Shown here: positions 1-8,388 of the stretch, one piece after another
How positions within the stretch are numbered: position 1 is the stretch's first letter
Layout of the letters: the number at the start of each line of letters is the position of its first letter
Source: an uncultured Myxococcales bacterium
Lineage (GTDB): Bacteria > Myxococcota_A > UBA9042
Assembly (NCBI GenBank): GCA_903850505.1
Contig: CAINLT010000037.1
Location: forward strand, 1-34,593
Reading direction: 5' to 3'
DNA: 34,593 nucleotides
Notes under the pieces: generated by a model
Told to the model about the DNA's origin: nothing
The model's input: the letters and a program-made list of their open reading frames with translations, nothing else
Databases searched by the model: none
Position numbers and translations under genes: made by a program

Positions 1-734
1 GCCTTGCTGCCGCCGAGTGTGGCGATGATTACGATGCGACCGTCGTCGGCGAGGCAGGCGATGTCGCGCTCCAGGTAGCTGCCGGCGACCATGTCGAGGA
101 TGACGTCGACGCCGCGGCCGGCGGTCCATTCCTTGGCGACGGTGACAAAGTCCTCGCTGTGGTAGTGGATGGCCCGCTCGGCGCCCAGCGCTTCGCACGC
201 CTGGCATTTCGCCGCCGATCCGGCCGTGACAAGGACGCGCGCGCCCAGCGCCTTGGCCATCTGGATCGCCATCACGCCGATGCCGGAACTGCCGCCGTGC
301 ACCAGCAGCCACTCACCGGGCTGCAAACGGCCGCGGTCAAAGACGTTGCTCCAGACGGTGAACGCGGTCTCCGGCAAGCCAGCTGCCTCAATGAACGTCC
401 AGCCCTGCGGCACGGGCAAGCATTGACCTTCAGGCGCCACGCAGGCGTCTGCGTAGCCACCGCCCGCGACGAGCGCGCACACCGCGTCGCCCACCTGCCA
501 GCGCGTCACGCCGGCGCCGAGCGCATCGATCACGCCCGCGACTTCCAGCCCCAGCACAGCGGTCACACCTGGCGGCGGCGGATACAGCCCTTTGCGCTGC
601 AACACGTCCGGACGGTTCACGCCCGCGGCGTGGACGGCGATGCGGACTTCGCCCGGCCCCGGCTCAGGCAGCGGTCGCTCTGCGATGCCCAGCACTTCGG
701 GCGGTCCCGGCTCGCGACTGACAACAACGCGCAT
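1..734 (-). CDS. NAD(P)H:quinone oxidoreductase, MDR/zeta-crystallin type (3' end cut by window edge)
   Basis: The first 244 residues of a medium-chain dehydrogenase/reductase of the quinone oxidoreductase branch; the reading frame runs off the left edge, so the C-terminus is missing (family members are about 325 residues). The N-terminal GroES-like domain shows the usual AAGVNRPDVLQRKGLYPPPP stretch. The Rossmann-fold nucleotide motif follows as HGGSSGIG, then GVDVILDMVAG, typical of PIG3/TP53I3-like NADPH quinone reductases. The catalytic zinc ligands of alcohol dehydrogenases are absent, as expected. The ATG at 734 is preceded by GGAGGTG at a good distance. It is divergent from the OPT transporter with an 88-bp gap. 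The physiological quinone substrate cannot be read from sequence; family assignment is confident. Confidence 0.9.
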   Translation of the reverse strand, partial: MRVVVSREPGPPEVLGIAERPLPEPGPGEVRIAVHAAGVNRPDVLQRKGLYPPPPGVTAVLGLEVAGVIDALGAGVTRWQVGDAVCALVAGGGYADACVAPEGQCLPVPQGWTFIEAAGLPETAFTVWSNVFDRGRLQPGEWLLVHGGSSGIGVMAIQMAKALGARVLVTAGSAAKCQACEALGAERAIHYHSEDFVTVAKEWTAGRGVDVILDMVAGSYLERDIACLADDGRIVIIATLGGSK

Positions 735-822
735 CAAACACACCTCCGTCGGGCAAAATAGCACGTCTTGCGGCGATGCGTTGTGGCGTCTACGCTCCGG
801 CGAGCTCAGCCCGAGGCATCCG

Positions 823-2613
823 ATGTCAGAGAACGCCGTCCAGAAGAAAACTTGGCTCCCGCCGATTGGCTCGCGCAACTACTACGTGCTCCTCGGCGCG
901 GTCGCGATCCTGGTGCTGGGGCCTCTCGGCGGCATCACCGCCGCGTACATGAACTTCTCGCTGGGCTTTTTCGTCGGCGGCCAGGTGCTCGCCGGCATCC
1001 TCGGCTCCGCGGTCACATTCGGCTACGGCGCGGAAGGCAAGCACGGCGCCAACTACATGCAGACGATGGCCGCGTCCGTCAGCGGCATGGCGGGCATGGC
1101 GGTGCTCATCCAGGCGATGGTCTGGCTCGGCTTGCCGGAGCCGCCCGCGTGGCACCTGGTCCTCTACTTTCTCTGCATCGGCATGTTTGGCGTCGGCGTT
1201 GGCATGCTCTACACGCCCGTGCTTGTGGACCGCATGCAGCTGACGTATCCGTCCGGCTTTGCCGTCGCCAACATCCTGCGCGCGCTCACCGACCTCCGTC
1301 TCCTGCGCCGCTCCATCGGCCAGCTTGCCAGCGGCACCGTCGGCGGCATCGTCGTCGGCCTCGCGAGCACGTACAACGCCACCGTCGAGGCCAGCGGCAT
1401 CTCGGCCGCGAACATCGGCGCGGGCATGATCGTCGGCTGCCGCATCGCGGTTTCCGGCGCGGTCATGGGCGCAGTCGGCCTGTGGCTGACGCCGTGGTTG
1501 AACGAGATCGGCTGGCTGGAACCGGGCAAGCCGTTCCGCAAGATCGGCTTCATCATCGCGCTCGGCATGATCATGGGCGCCGCGATCGTCGATTTGACGC
1601 TGATCTTCCGGCAGGCGATCGCCCGCTTCCTCGATCGCCACAACCTCGCGCCGCAAGCCACTGAAGTCTGGGCCAAGCGCGACATGCGCCGCCTCATCGC
1701 GTGGGTCGTGTTCTGGGCGCTTGCCGTCATCGTCGTCGCGACGCAGCTGATGCATACGCCGCTGATGTTTGTGCTGATCGCCATTGGCCTCGTGTTCCTG
1801 TTCGTGCTCATCAACGGCATTTCCTGCGGCATTTCCGACTCCAACCCCATTTCGTCCGCGTTCGTCATCACCGTCTTCGTGCTCGCGACCGTGGGCCTGA
1901 CCGACGCCGGCACCGGCCTCATGGCGGCGTCCATCCTGCTCATCTCCACGAGCGTCGGCGTCGACATGCAGCAGGACCGCTCGACCGGTTGGCGGCTTGG
2001 CACCAACCGCAACATCCAGTTCCGCTTTCAAGTCATCGGCATCGTCATGGGCGCGGTCATGTCCGTGATGCTCGCGCGGCTGTTCATGCGCGCGTACCCG
2101 GTGCTGCGCGCCAACCAATTCACCGGCCACGTGGACGGCGCGGAGAAGTGGGGCAGCGCGATGACGTACAAGTTCGTCGGCGCGTTGGACGGCCTGGCGC
2201 ACCCGAATCCGCACGTCATGAAGGCGCTGGCGATCGGTGTGGCGGTCGGGCTGCTGACGGAGATCGCCCGCAAGGCGCTCAAGGGCCACGCCGGGTGGCA
2301 GAACTGGGTCAAGACGTCCAAAGCCGGCTACGTGACCGACCTGGCCTTTGATTGTGCGATCCTGCCGAGCCCGTACGCGTCCAGCTTCGGCGGCTTCGTC
2401 GAGTTTCCCGTCACGCTCTGGTACGCCGGCGGCGGCGTCATCTCCAGCGTGTGGCAGACGATCCTGGAGCGTCAGGCCAAGAACGCGCCGCAGGAAGACG
2501 ACCTACCGGAGGACATGAGCGTCACGAGCTTGGTCGGCGGCGGGTTCATTGCCGGCGACTCGCTGGCGGCGCTGGGGATGGGGATCTACGGGCTGCTGCA
2601 GACCATCGTGTGA
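823..2613 (+). CDS. OPT family oligopeptide/metal-chelate transporter
   Basis: A 596-residue integral membrane protein dominated by hydrophobic segments (about 14 by eye), matching the OPT family of proton-coupled peptide or metal-chelate symporters in the inner membrane. Family-like features are the opening TM with PLGGITAAYMNFSLG, the GAEGKHGANYMQTMAASVSG stretch (residues about 66-85), a later DMQQDRSTGWRLGTNRN segment, and the C-terminal SPYASSFGGFVEFPVTLWY region. I chose ATG 823 because GAGG lies 6 bases upstream and because the open frame further upstream reads as low-complexity antisense of the neighbouring oxidoreductase. It converges on the VCBS lipoprotein with only three bases between the two stops. 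Substrate (oligopeptides, siderophore-like chelates or nickel/iron complexes) is undetermined. Confidence 0.88.
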   Translation: MSENAVQKKTWLPPIGSRNYYVLLGAVAILVLGPLGGITAAYMNFSLGFFVGGQVLAGILGSAVTFGYGAEGKHGANYMQTMAASVSGMAGMAVLIQAMVWLGLPEPPAWHLVLYFLCIGMFGVGVGMLYTPVLVDRMQLTYPSGFAVANILRALTDLRLLRRSIGQLASGTVGGIVVGLASTYNATVEASGISAANIGAGMIVGCRIAVSGAVMGAVGLWLTPWLNEIGWLEPGKPFRKIGFIIALGMIMGAAIVDLTLIFRQAIARFLDRHNLAPQATEVWAKRDMRRLIAWVVFWALAVIVVATQLMHTPLMFVLIAIGLVFLFVLINGISCGISDSNPISSAFVITVFVLATVGLTDAGTGLMAASILLISTSVGVDMQQDRSTGWRLGTNRNIQFRFQVIGIVMGAVMSVMLARLFMRAYPVLRANQFTGHVDGAEKWGSAMTYKFVGALDGLAHPNPHVMKALAIGVAVGLLTEIARKALKGHAGWQNWVKTSKAGYVTDLAFDCAILPSPYASSFGGFVEFPVTLWYAGGGVISSVWQTILERQAKNAPQEDDLPEDMSVTSLVGGGFIAGDSLAALGMGIYGLLQTIV

Positions 2614-2616
2614 CGG

Positions 2617-4671
2617 CTACTTTACCAGCGGATAGGCTGGCTTCGCTTCGCCCTGCGTCAGCTTCACCAGGTAGTTCGCCCGCACGTTGTTCCACGTCTG
2701 CGTCGTCAGGCTGCCGTCGGGCCAGCGCACTTTCACTTCGTCGATCGCACACGCGCTGCCCAGGCCAAAGTGCAGCACCAGCTCGTTCTGCTGGCCGAAC
2801 AGGCCGTAGCCGCCGCTGACTTCCGCCATCTGCGTCACGCCGCCCGCCTTGACCCAGACGTGCGCGCCGATGGCTGACCGGTTGCTGCCGCCCGTGCCTT
2901 CCAGTTGGATCTGCACGTAGTTGCCCGGCGCCATGTCATTGCGGAACACGTGGACTTCCTCGGTCTTGAAGCATTCTGACGGCGACAGATTGCAGCGCAT
3001 CGTGCTGTGGCCGAGGACGACGTCGAGATCGCCGTCGCGGTCAAAATCCGCGACAGTGGCGCCGTGCGAATGCTTGAAGTCGATGCCGAGGTCGATGGGC
3101 ACTTCTTCAAACGTCCCGTCCGCCTTCTGGTGGAACAGCAGCGCGTGCGTGCCGGGGTAGTCCGACGACGCGATCAGCACGTCCTGCCGGCCGTCGTTGT
3201 CAAAATCGAACACCGCGCCCGCCATGTCGCCGACGTCGTCCGCTTGGCCATTGGCCCACGTGCGCTGCAGCCCGGACACCTCGCCGTGCAGGTGCGTGAA
3301 CTGCGGAATGTCCTTGCCGCCATCGTTGCGGATGATGCGCGTCGGATCCGACGACGGCCCGACGTCCGGGTGCACGATCGTCCCTTCCACCAGATCGAGA
3401 TCGCCGTCGTTGTCGATGTCCGCGCACGTCAGCAGCCCGGTATTGCCGCCCAGGCGGTAGGGCTTGCGGTCGGTCGGATGGTTCCAGCGGTACGTGCCGC
3501 CAAAAGCCGCCTTCAACTGCACGCAATCCACTTCCGGCGGGCCGCATTTGCCGCACTCGTCCGCGGTCGGATTGTCGTGGCAATAGCACTGCGCATTCAC
3601 GTTGGTCGTCCAATCGTCGTTGTCGTCGCGGTCCAGATGCGACTCGTGCATCTGCTGGACAAACCGCGCGTTGCCGTCGCCCTTGAAGCCGCCGTGCCAG
3701 AACGTGTTGAAATCGCGGCCGTAGCTTGTCGTCAGCAGGTCGGGCTCCCCGTCGTTGTCCACGTCGCACGCTGCGGTGCACCACGTGTGATGCGGCGCCG
3801 AGCCTTCTTCCACGTGGCTCTGCGTGTAGGTTGTCGTCGCGAGGCCTTCCGCCACCGTCGTCGCGAGGAAGTCGCCCGCGCCGTTGCCTTGCACCAATTG
3901 GTCGGGAATCGGCGTGCTGCCCGCGCCCCACGTCATGTAGCCGAGCCACAGGTCGAGCTTGCCGTCGCGGTCGTAGTCGACAAAGGACGCTGAACCGAGC
4001 GAGCGCCGCAGGTCCTTGGTGGCAAAAGACGCGGTCGGCGGCAGCGAAAAGTGGCCCTTGCCATCGTTCAGCATCAGCTCGGAGCTGTCCTGCTTGAACT
4101 GGTCCTTGGTCTGGTCGCTGAGCATGCTGTCGCCGCAGAACACGTCCACGTCGCCGTCGTTGTCGGCGTCCCCGAACACGACGATCTGCATTTCCCGGCC
4201 GTCGGCACCGTCGCGCGTCGTCGTGAGCCCGGACGCTTTGGTGACGTCGCTGAACTGCATGCCCTTGCTGCCCGTCACGTTTTTCAGCAACCAGATCGCG
4301 CGCTTGCCCGGCGTCCAGTCTTCGCGCTTGCCCTGGCCTGACGAGCTGCGAATGCTGAGATCGGGGAACGAGTCGCCGTTGATGTCGGCCGCGGAGATGC
4401 TCGTGCCGGTGACCTGCGTGACGTCGACGGAGAACGCCAGTGGGGTGATGTCGCTGAACGCCTTCTGGTCGGACCAGATGCTGGCCGCGCGGCAGATGGC
4501 GGGTGGGGCGCCGAGGAACGGGTCGCTGGCGTCGTCGGTCGTTTCTCCGCCGCTGAGCGTGGCGTCGGTGAGGCTGGTGGCGTCGCTCGCGTTCGTGCTC
4601 GCGGCGGTGTTTTGGCCGCACGCGGCGGCGCTGAACGACAAACTGACGATCATCAAATAAGGCCTGCGCAT
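2617..4671 (-). CDS. VCBS/FG-GAP repeat lipoprotein with C-terminal ASPIC/UnbV domain
   Basis: A 684-residue exported protein. The N-terminus (MRRPYLMIVSLSFSAAAC) is a short basic-hydrophobic signal ending in a Cys, so it is probably a lipoprotein, although Ala at -3 makes the lipobox weak. The body carries at least seven calcium-binding FG-GAP/VCBS-type loops: DINGDSFPDL, DADNDGDVDVF, DYDRDGKLDLW, DVDNDGEPDLL, DIDNDGDLDLV, DFDNDGRQDVL and DFDRDGDLDVV. These predict a beta-propeller. The end matches the ASPIC/UnbV domain (SAIGAHVWVKAGG, VRWPDGS). A Cys-rich insert (CYCHDNPTADECGKCGPPEVDC) sits mid-propeller. ATG 4671 is chosen because it begins the signal peptide and has AAGGA eight bases upstream; it lies four bases past the yhhQ stop, suggesting cotranscription. 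Role unknown; probably an envelope or surface binding protein. Confidence 0.85.
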   Translation of the reverse strand: MRRPYLMIVSLSFSAAACGQNTAASTNASDATSLTDATLSGGETTDDASDPFLGAPPAICRAASIWSDQKAFSDITPLAFSVDVTQVTGTSISAADINGDSFPDLSIRSSSGQGKREDWTPGKRAIWLLKNVTGSKGMQFSDVTKASGLTTTRDGADGREMQIVVFGDADNDGDVDVFCGDSMLSDQTKDQFKQDSSELMLNDGKGHFSLPPTASFATKDLRRSLGSASFVDYDRDGKLDLWLGYMTWGAGSTPIPDQLVQGNGAGDFLATTVAEGLATTTYTQSHVEEGSAPHHTWCTAACDVDNDGEPDLLTTSYGRDFNTFWHGGFKGDGNARFVQQMHESHLDRDDNDDWTTNVNAQCYCHDNPTADECGKCGPPEVDCVQLKAAFGGTYRWNHPTDRKPYRLGGNTGLLTCADIDNDGDLDLVEGTIVHPDVGPSSDPTRIIRNDGGKDIPQFTHLHGEVSGLQRTWANGQADDVGDMAGAVFDFDNDGRQDVLIASSDYPGTHALLFHQKADGTFEEVPIDLGIDFKHSHGATVADFDRDGDLDVVLGHSTMRCNLSPSECFKTEEVHVFRNDMAPGNYVQIQLEGTGGSNRSAIGAHVWVKAGGVTQMAEVSGGYGLFGQQNELVLHFGLGSACAIDEVKVRWPDGSLTTQTWNNVRANYLVKLTQGEAKPAYPLVK

Positions 4672-4675
4672 CGGC

Positions 4676-5404
4676 TTAGTCCTTGAGTGAAAAGGGCGTG
4701 AATTGGGTGTCGGTGTCAAAGAAGTCCTCGTTCTCGGCGCGCTTCAGGAAGCCAACCAGTGCGTAGGTAACCGGCGTCATGAACACTTCGACGCAGACCT
4801 TGAACACCCAGTTGAACGCGATCACCTGGAACATCGTTTCGGTAGACCAAGCGGCCGCAAATGCGATCGGGTAGAACAACAAGCTGTCTACGCCCTGACC
4901 AACGGCTGTAGATCCAATGGTGCGGGTCCAGAGCCACTTACCCTGCGTCGCGACCTTCATCTTGGCCATGACCCAGCTGTTGATGAAGTCGCCCGCCCAG
5001 AACGCAATCATCGACGCCAGGACGATCCGCGGCGTGTTGCCAAAGACGGTCTCCAGGCCGGGCTGAATGATCTTATTGTACGGTTCCGATGGGTTGAGCG
5101 GTAAGTGGATGACGACCCAGCTCATCAAAGTGGCGAAGATCATCGCGGCAAAGCCGGCCCAAATCACCTTGCGGGCGCGGGCGTAGCCGTAGACCTCCGT
5201 CAGCACGTCGCCAAAAACGTAGGAGATCGGGAAGAAGATGTTGCCGGCGCCGAACACGAGGTTGTGGCCAAAGAAGTCGATGGCGCAGGACTTGCCGGGG
5301 CCAATCATGTTGGAGCACAGCAGCACGGTCACGAACGCCGCCATGAGCAGGTCGTAGAACCGGTAGTGGCGCCCGCGGACGGGGTGGCTTGGCAGTGGCG
5401 TCAT
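4676..5404 (-). CDS. yhhQ: Queuosine precursor transporter (YhhQ/DUF165, VUT family)
   Basis: A 242-residue inner-membrane protein with about six hydrophobic helices, matching the YhhQ/DUF165 (TIGR00697) family that imports queuosine precursors such as preQ0/preQ1. Characteristic stretches are GAGNIFFPISYVFGDVLTEVYGY (shown in full only here as a family hallmark, residues about 48-70), the GDFINSWVMAKMK loop and TRTIGSTAVGQGVDSLLFY near residues 160-180. ATG 5404 is preceded by GGAG eight bases upstream; a longer in-frame extension exists but lacks family similarity. The VCBS lipoprotein follows four bases after its stop. I looked for a preQ1 riboswitch in the 144-bp leader shared with the divergent receiver gene and saw no convincing aptamer. 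Transport of queuosine precursor rather than another compound is inferred from family. Confidence 0.87.
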   Translation of the reverse strand: MTPLPSHPVRGRHYRFYDLLMAAFVTVLLCSNMIGPGKSCAIDFFGHNLVFGAGNIFFPISYVFGDVLTEVYGYARARKVIWAGFAAMIFATLMSWVVIHLPLNPSEPYNKIIQPGLETVFGNTPRIVLASMIAFWAGDFINSWVMAKMKVATQGKWLWTRTIGSTAVGQGVDSLLFYPIAFAAAWSTETMFQVIAFNWVFKVCVEVFMTPVTYALVGFLKRAENEDFFDTDTQFTPFSLKD

Positions 5405-5548
5405 CCATGGGCTCCAGCAAAGGGTCGACCGGCATGGTGCCGCAAGTTGGTTAGCGCCACAAACGCTGCGTCGCACGTTCGCGTTGCGGGGCCACATTCC
5501 TTGGCGTAGCATCAAACCGCGCATCCTTGCGCCTCTCGCCTTTCGATC

Positions 5549-5965
5549 ATGCAAGATATCAGAAACCCACGCATTTTGGTGATTGACGACGAGCCGCTCA
5601 TCGGCGGATTGATTGTGCGCGTGCTGGGTGCCGCCTACACCGTCGTCGCCGTGCAGCACGGCAGGACTGGCCTTGACCTGCTGGCCGAGGCCGATGACTT
5701 TGACCTTGTGCTGTGCGACCTGATGATGCCTGGCCTGACCGGTATGGACGTCCACGCGGCGCTTGAAGCGCGGCGCTCGCCCCACGCGGCGTCGATGGTG
5801 TTCCTGACAGGCGGGGCGTTTGTCGGCCACGCCGGTGAGTTCCTGAGCCGCGTGCCCAATCCGTGCCTGGAAAAACCGTTCCTGGCGGAAGAGATGCGCG
5901 CTGCGGTGCGTGAGGCTTTGGCGGCGCGGCATCCGGCAACGGACCCTGTGCAGTCGCCGTCCTAG
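5549..5965 (+). CDS. Stand-alone response-regulator receiver domain protein
   Basis: A 138-residue single-domain CheY-like protein. The acidic pair is D13-D14 (ILVIDDE), the phosphoacceptor is D57 (VLCDLMMPG), the switch Thr is T87 (FLTGG) and the conserved Lys is K109 (LEKPF), so all residues needed for phosphoryl transfer are present. There is no output domain; after the receiver only a short polar tail remains. It therefore probably acts through protein contacts or in a phosphorelay. No histidine kinase lies in the window, so its partner is unknown. It is divergent from yhhQ and convergent with dnaA, ending 10 bases before the dnaA stop. No clear Shine-Dalgarno precedes ATG 5549, leaving slight start uncertainty. 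Confidence 0.9.
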   Translation: MQDIRNPRILVIDDEPLIGGLIVRVLGAAYTVVAVQHGRTGLDLLAEADDFDLVLCDLMMPGLTGMDVHAALEARRSPHAASMVFLTGGAFVGHAGEFLSRVPNPCLEKPFLAEEMRAAVREALAARHPATDPVQSPS

Positions 5966-5975
5966 CAACCCGAGG

Positions 5976-7574
5976 CTACTTGCCGAGCGCGGTCTCGATC
6001 GCCTGGATCGCGGCTTGCACGGCCGGATCGGTCTGCACCAGCCAATCGATCTTCTGGCACGCATGGATCGCGGTCGAGTGATCGCGGCCGCCAAACGACC
6101 GCCCGATCTCCGGGAACGACGCCTGCGTGTGCTTGCGGGTCAGCCACACCGCCACCATGCGCGGCACGACGACGCCCCGGTGCCGCTTGGCGCCCTTCAA
6201 ATCGGTGACGCGCAGGCCATAGTGCTGCGCCGTCACGCGCTGGATCACTTCCACGGTCAGGTGTCGCGACGGCAGCTCGATGATCGGCCCGAGCGCCGCG
6301 CGCGCCAACGCCAGGTCGATCGGCCGCTTGCCCAGCCGCGCGTGGGCGTACAGCTTGTGCAGCGCGCCTTCCAACTCACGCACATTGTTGCGCAAGTGGT
6401 CAGCGAGGTAATAGATGACGTCCAGCGGAACGTGGTGATTCTGCGCGTTCACGCCGCCATCGGGCTGTTGGGCGTTGTGGGACTGCTGCGCCGCGCTGGC
6501 TTGGCTGTTCGCCGCATGTTGCGCCGCGCGCTGCCGCAGGATCGCCACGCGCAGATCGCGATCGGGCGGCGAGATGCCGGCGGTCAGACCGTTCTCAAAG
6601 CGCGAGCGGAGCCGTTCGTGAAAATCATGCAGTTCAGTCGGGAAGCGATCGCAGGTCAGCACAATCTGCTTGCCGGCCAGATACAGCGCGTTGAACGTGT
6701 GGAAAAACTCTTCCTGGGTCGCGGCCTTGCCTTGCAGGAACTGCACGTCGTCCAGCAGCAGCACGTCGACGTTGCGGTAGAACGCCCGCACGTCCACGCG
6801 CACGGAGGCATCGCGCGAGCGCATCGCCGCGATCGTGTCGTCAGCGAACGTCTCGGCCGGCACATAGCGGACGCGCAGGTTGGGACGACGCGCGGCGATC
6901 GCGTTGCCAATCGCGTGCAGCAGGTGGGTCTTGCCCAAACCGACGCCGCCGTACAGGAACACGGGATTGACGGTCTCGCCCGGGTGTTCCGCCACGGTGC
7001 GCGCGGCCGAAAGCGCGAGTTGGTTGGACTCGCCTTCCACGAAATTGCCAAAGGTGAAGCGCGCCACGAGCGAGCTGCTGGCCTCCAGCGTGTTTCCGAC
7101 GTCCACCGCTTCAGCAACCGTGGCGTTGGCGAAGCGCGGATCGGCGGCAAACAGCGGATCGGCGGCGTACGCGGCGTGGACAGCCAGGTGCGCGGTGGCG
7201 ATCGGTGCCGACAATTCTGCCTCAGCTTCCTGGCTGCCAAGGTCCTCGGCGACGCGCAGTTCGATCGGCGGCTGGCCGAGGCCATTGGCTTCGATCGCGC
7301 GGCGCAGTGGCGCAAGGTGCTGCAGGGCAATGACATCGCGAAAATGTTCGTCGGGCACTTCCAGCACGAAGCCGTCCGCGCTCGCGGCGTGGACGATCAC
7401 CTTGTCAAACCACGCGTCGACGACGGAGCGGCGGGTGATCGTGCGCAGCCGGGCCAGCGTCGCCTGCCAAACGGCGCGATCGTCGTTGGTTGCCTCGACA
7501 ACGCCTGCGGGCACAGCCTGAGCTTCGCGCGGCAGCGCAGTCGACTCAGGCAGGTTGGCGGGGCGAGATGGCAT
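5976..7574 (-). CDS. dnaA: Chromosomal replication initiator protein DnaA
   Basis: A 532-residue DnaA. Domain I is at about residues 33-110 (VWQATLARLRT). A poorly conserved linker precedes the AAA+ core, with Walker A GGVGLGKTH (209-217), Walker B VLLLDDVQF (271-279) and the sensor-2 segment NNVRELEGAL (396-405). Domain IV ends with the signature GGRDHSTAIHACQKI (495-509), which contacts DnaA boxes. Unusual is a Gln/Asn/Ala-rich insertion of about 25 residues (353-380) before the lid helix, absent from the E. coli protein. The ATG at 7574 has no obvious Shine-Dalgarno; a GTG at 7514 is an alternative. The adjacent noncoding region and rpmH are the classic origin neighbourhood. Function is certain; start is less so. 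Confidence 0.96.
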   Translation of the reverse strand: MPSRPANLPESTALPREAQAVPAGVVEATNDDRAVWQATLARLRTITRRSVVDAWFDKVIVHAASADGFVLEVPDEHFRDVIALQHLAPLRRAIEANGLGQPPIELRVAEDLGSQEAEAELSAPIATAHLAVHAAYAADPLFAADPRFANATVAEAVDVGNTLEASSSLVARFTFGNFVEGESNQLALSAARTVAEHPGETVNPVFLYGGVGLGKTHLLHAIGNAIAARRPNLRVRYVPAETFADDTIAAMRSRDASVRVDVRAFYRNVDVLLLDDVQFLQGKAATQEEFFHTFNALYLAGKQIVLTCDRFPTELHDFHERLRSRFENGLTAGISPPDRDLRVAILRQRAAQHAANSQASAAQQSHNAQQPDGGVNAQNHHVPLDVIYYLADHLRNNVRELEGALHKLYAHARLGKRPIDLALARAALGPIIELPSRHLTVEVIQRVTAQHYGLRVTDLKGAKRHRGVVVPRMVAVWLTRKHTQASFPEIGRSFGGRDHSTAIHACQKIDWLVQTDPAVQAAIQAIETALGK

Positions 7575-7617
7575 CAGGTGGGCGGCGCTCAGGTTCAGGC
7601 TTCGGCTTCAAGACACA

Positions 7618-7623
7618 AGTATA
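7618..7623 (-). promoter_or_regulatory. Candidate -10 element for dnaA
   Basis: On the minus strand this reads TATACT, about 44 bases upstream of the dnaA ATG. No matching -35 hexamer is visible 16-18 bases further up, so either the promoter depends on an activator or the match is chance. Confidence 0.3.
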
Positions 7624-8071
7624 TCCAGCATCCAGGCACTCGCCCGGGCTGCGCTGATCGGACGCGTCACAGTCTCTCTGGAGCGTTCTTGCTCCTGGCA
7701 GAGTCCTGTCCGCATTCGGTGAAGTCGTTGTGCGGCGACGGGGCGGAGGCCGAGTCGGGCGTTGCTGGTGCTTGCGGCGATCCCAGCGCAACGGTCAGCA
7801 GCCCATGACGTGACCCCGTTGAAGGGGCGGGCGTCGCCTGACCATCGAGGGTCGTGCGCCGCCAAGGCTTGCTGACGAGGGGATAGGTATCGCGCTGCCC
7901 GCAGGCCGACAAGGGGGACCGCCAAAGATTGCCTTCTGGAGGCCGCGAGACAACATCTAACTGGCTGAACTGCTTCGCCATATGGGTCGCACGTTGACAA
8001 TTCGCCGGCCACCCCGTTGACACTTCTGGGCGCAGAGACAGAGGTAACCCGCTGATGCGGCGCGTCATTGC

Positions 8072-8113
8072 CTTGGTGTTTGGTAAGCTTATGAATTTGC
8101 GTTGTAATGTTAG
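8072..8113. other. AT-rich block in the origin region, candidate DNA unwinding element
   Basis: This 42-base stretch is clearly richer in A+T than its GC-rich surroundings and contains TAAGCTTATGAATTTG and TTGTAATGTTAG runs. It sits on the rpmH side of the dnaA-rpmH intergenic region, where strand separation could begin. No ordered DnaA-trio pattern was convincingly identified, so the role is inferred only from composition and position. Confidence 0.35.
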
Positions 8114-8388
8114 ACGCCTTGAGAATCATGGGGTTGTCGCGCAGATGTCACAGGCCTCGCATCGCGCGATCGCTGACGCGATCGTTTCGCCAGCGGACGG
8201 CGATCCGGGGCGCGCCGGGCGCTGGCGATCAAGGGACTCGCATTTTCCGCCAGTTGGTGTAAACTTCCGCCCCCGCTGCTTTTGCAGATGTGTGCTGAAC
8301 GAACGCCCAGTTGGAATCTCATGGCGAGCTGACTGTGTTCCTTGGCGCCAGCAAATGCCGCGACAACCCATGAACCGAGGAACGTAAC

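Larger units (their letters stand above)
7575..8388. other. oriC: Probable replication origin region (oriC), dnaA-rpmH intergenic
   Basis: About 810 bases without a credible gene between divergent dnaA and rpmH. Overlapping open frames here look like shadows (no Shine-Dalgarno, no recognisable protein). Support for an origin is the dnaA-rpmH position, the flip in coding-strand bias at this point, and a locally AT-rich block. I found no consensus TTATCCACA box on either strand; nearest motifs are two copies of CGTTGACA (7992-7999 and 8015-8022) and two of ACCCCGTTGA (7813-7822 and 8011-8020). A perfect 7-bp hairpin with a TGAC loop lies at 8167-8184 (CGATCGC/GCGATCG). No tRNA, SRP RNA, RNase P RNA or tmRNA features were recognised. 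Confidence 0.65.

Noticed and set aside
826..2289. 487-codon minus-strand open frame antisense to the OPT transporter, and similar long shadows opposite other genes
   Set aside because: Composition is His/Arg/Asp-rich low complexity produced by codon bias of the real gene; no domain or start signal supports it.
5405..5548. preQ1 riboswitch upstream of the YhhQ transporter gene
   Set aside because: The leader was read on the minus strand for the short preQ1-I pseudoknot and its A-rich tail and for a preQ1-II-like fold; no matching stem and A-rich segment was seen.
7608..8387. Several overlapping open frames of 70-170 codons between dnaA and rpmH
   Set aside because: They overlap one another on both strands, are rich in Arg/Pro/Ser as expected from GC-rich noncoding DNA, lack Shine-Dalgarno sequences and resemble no protein I know.
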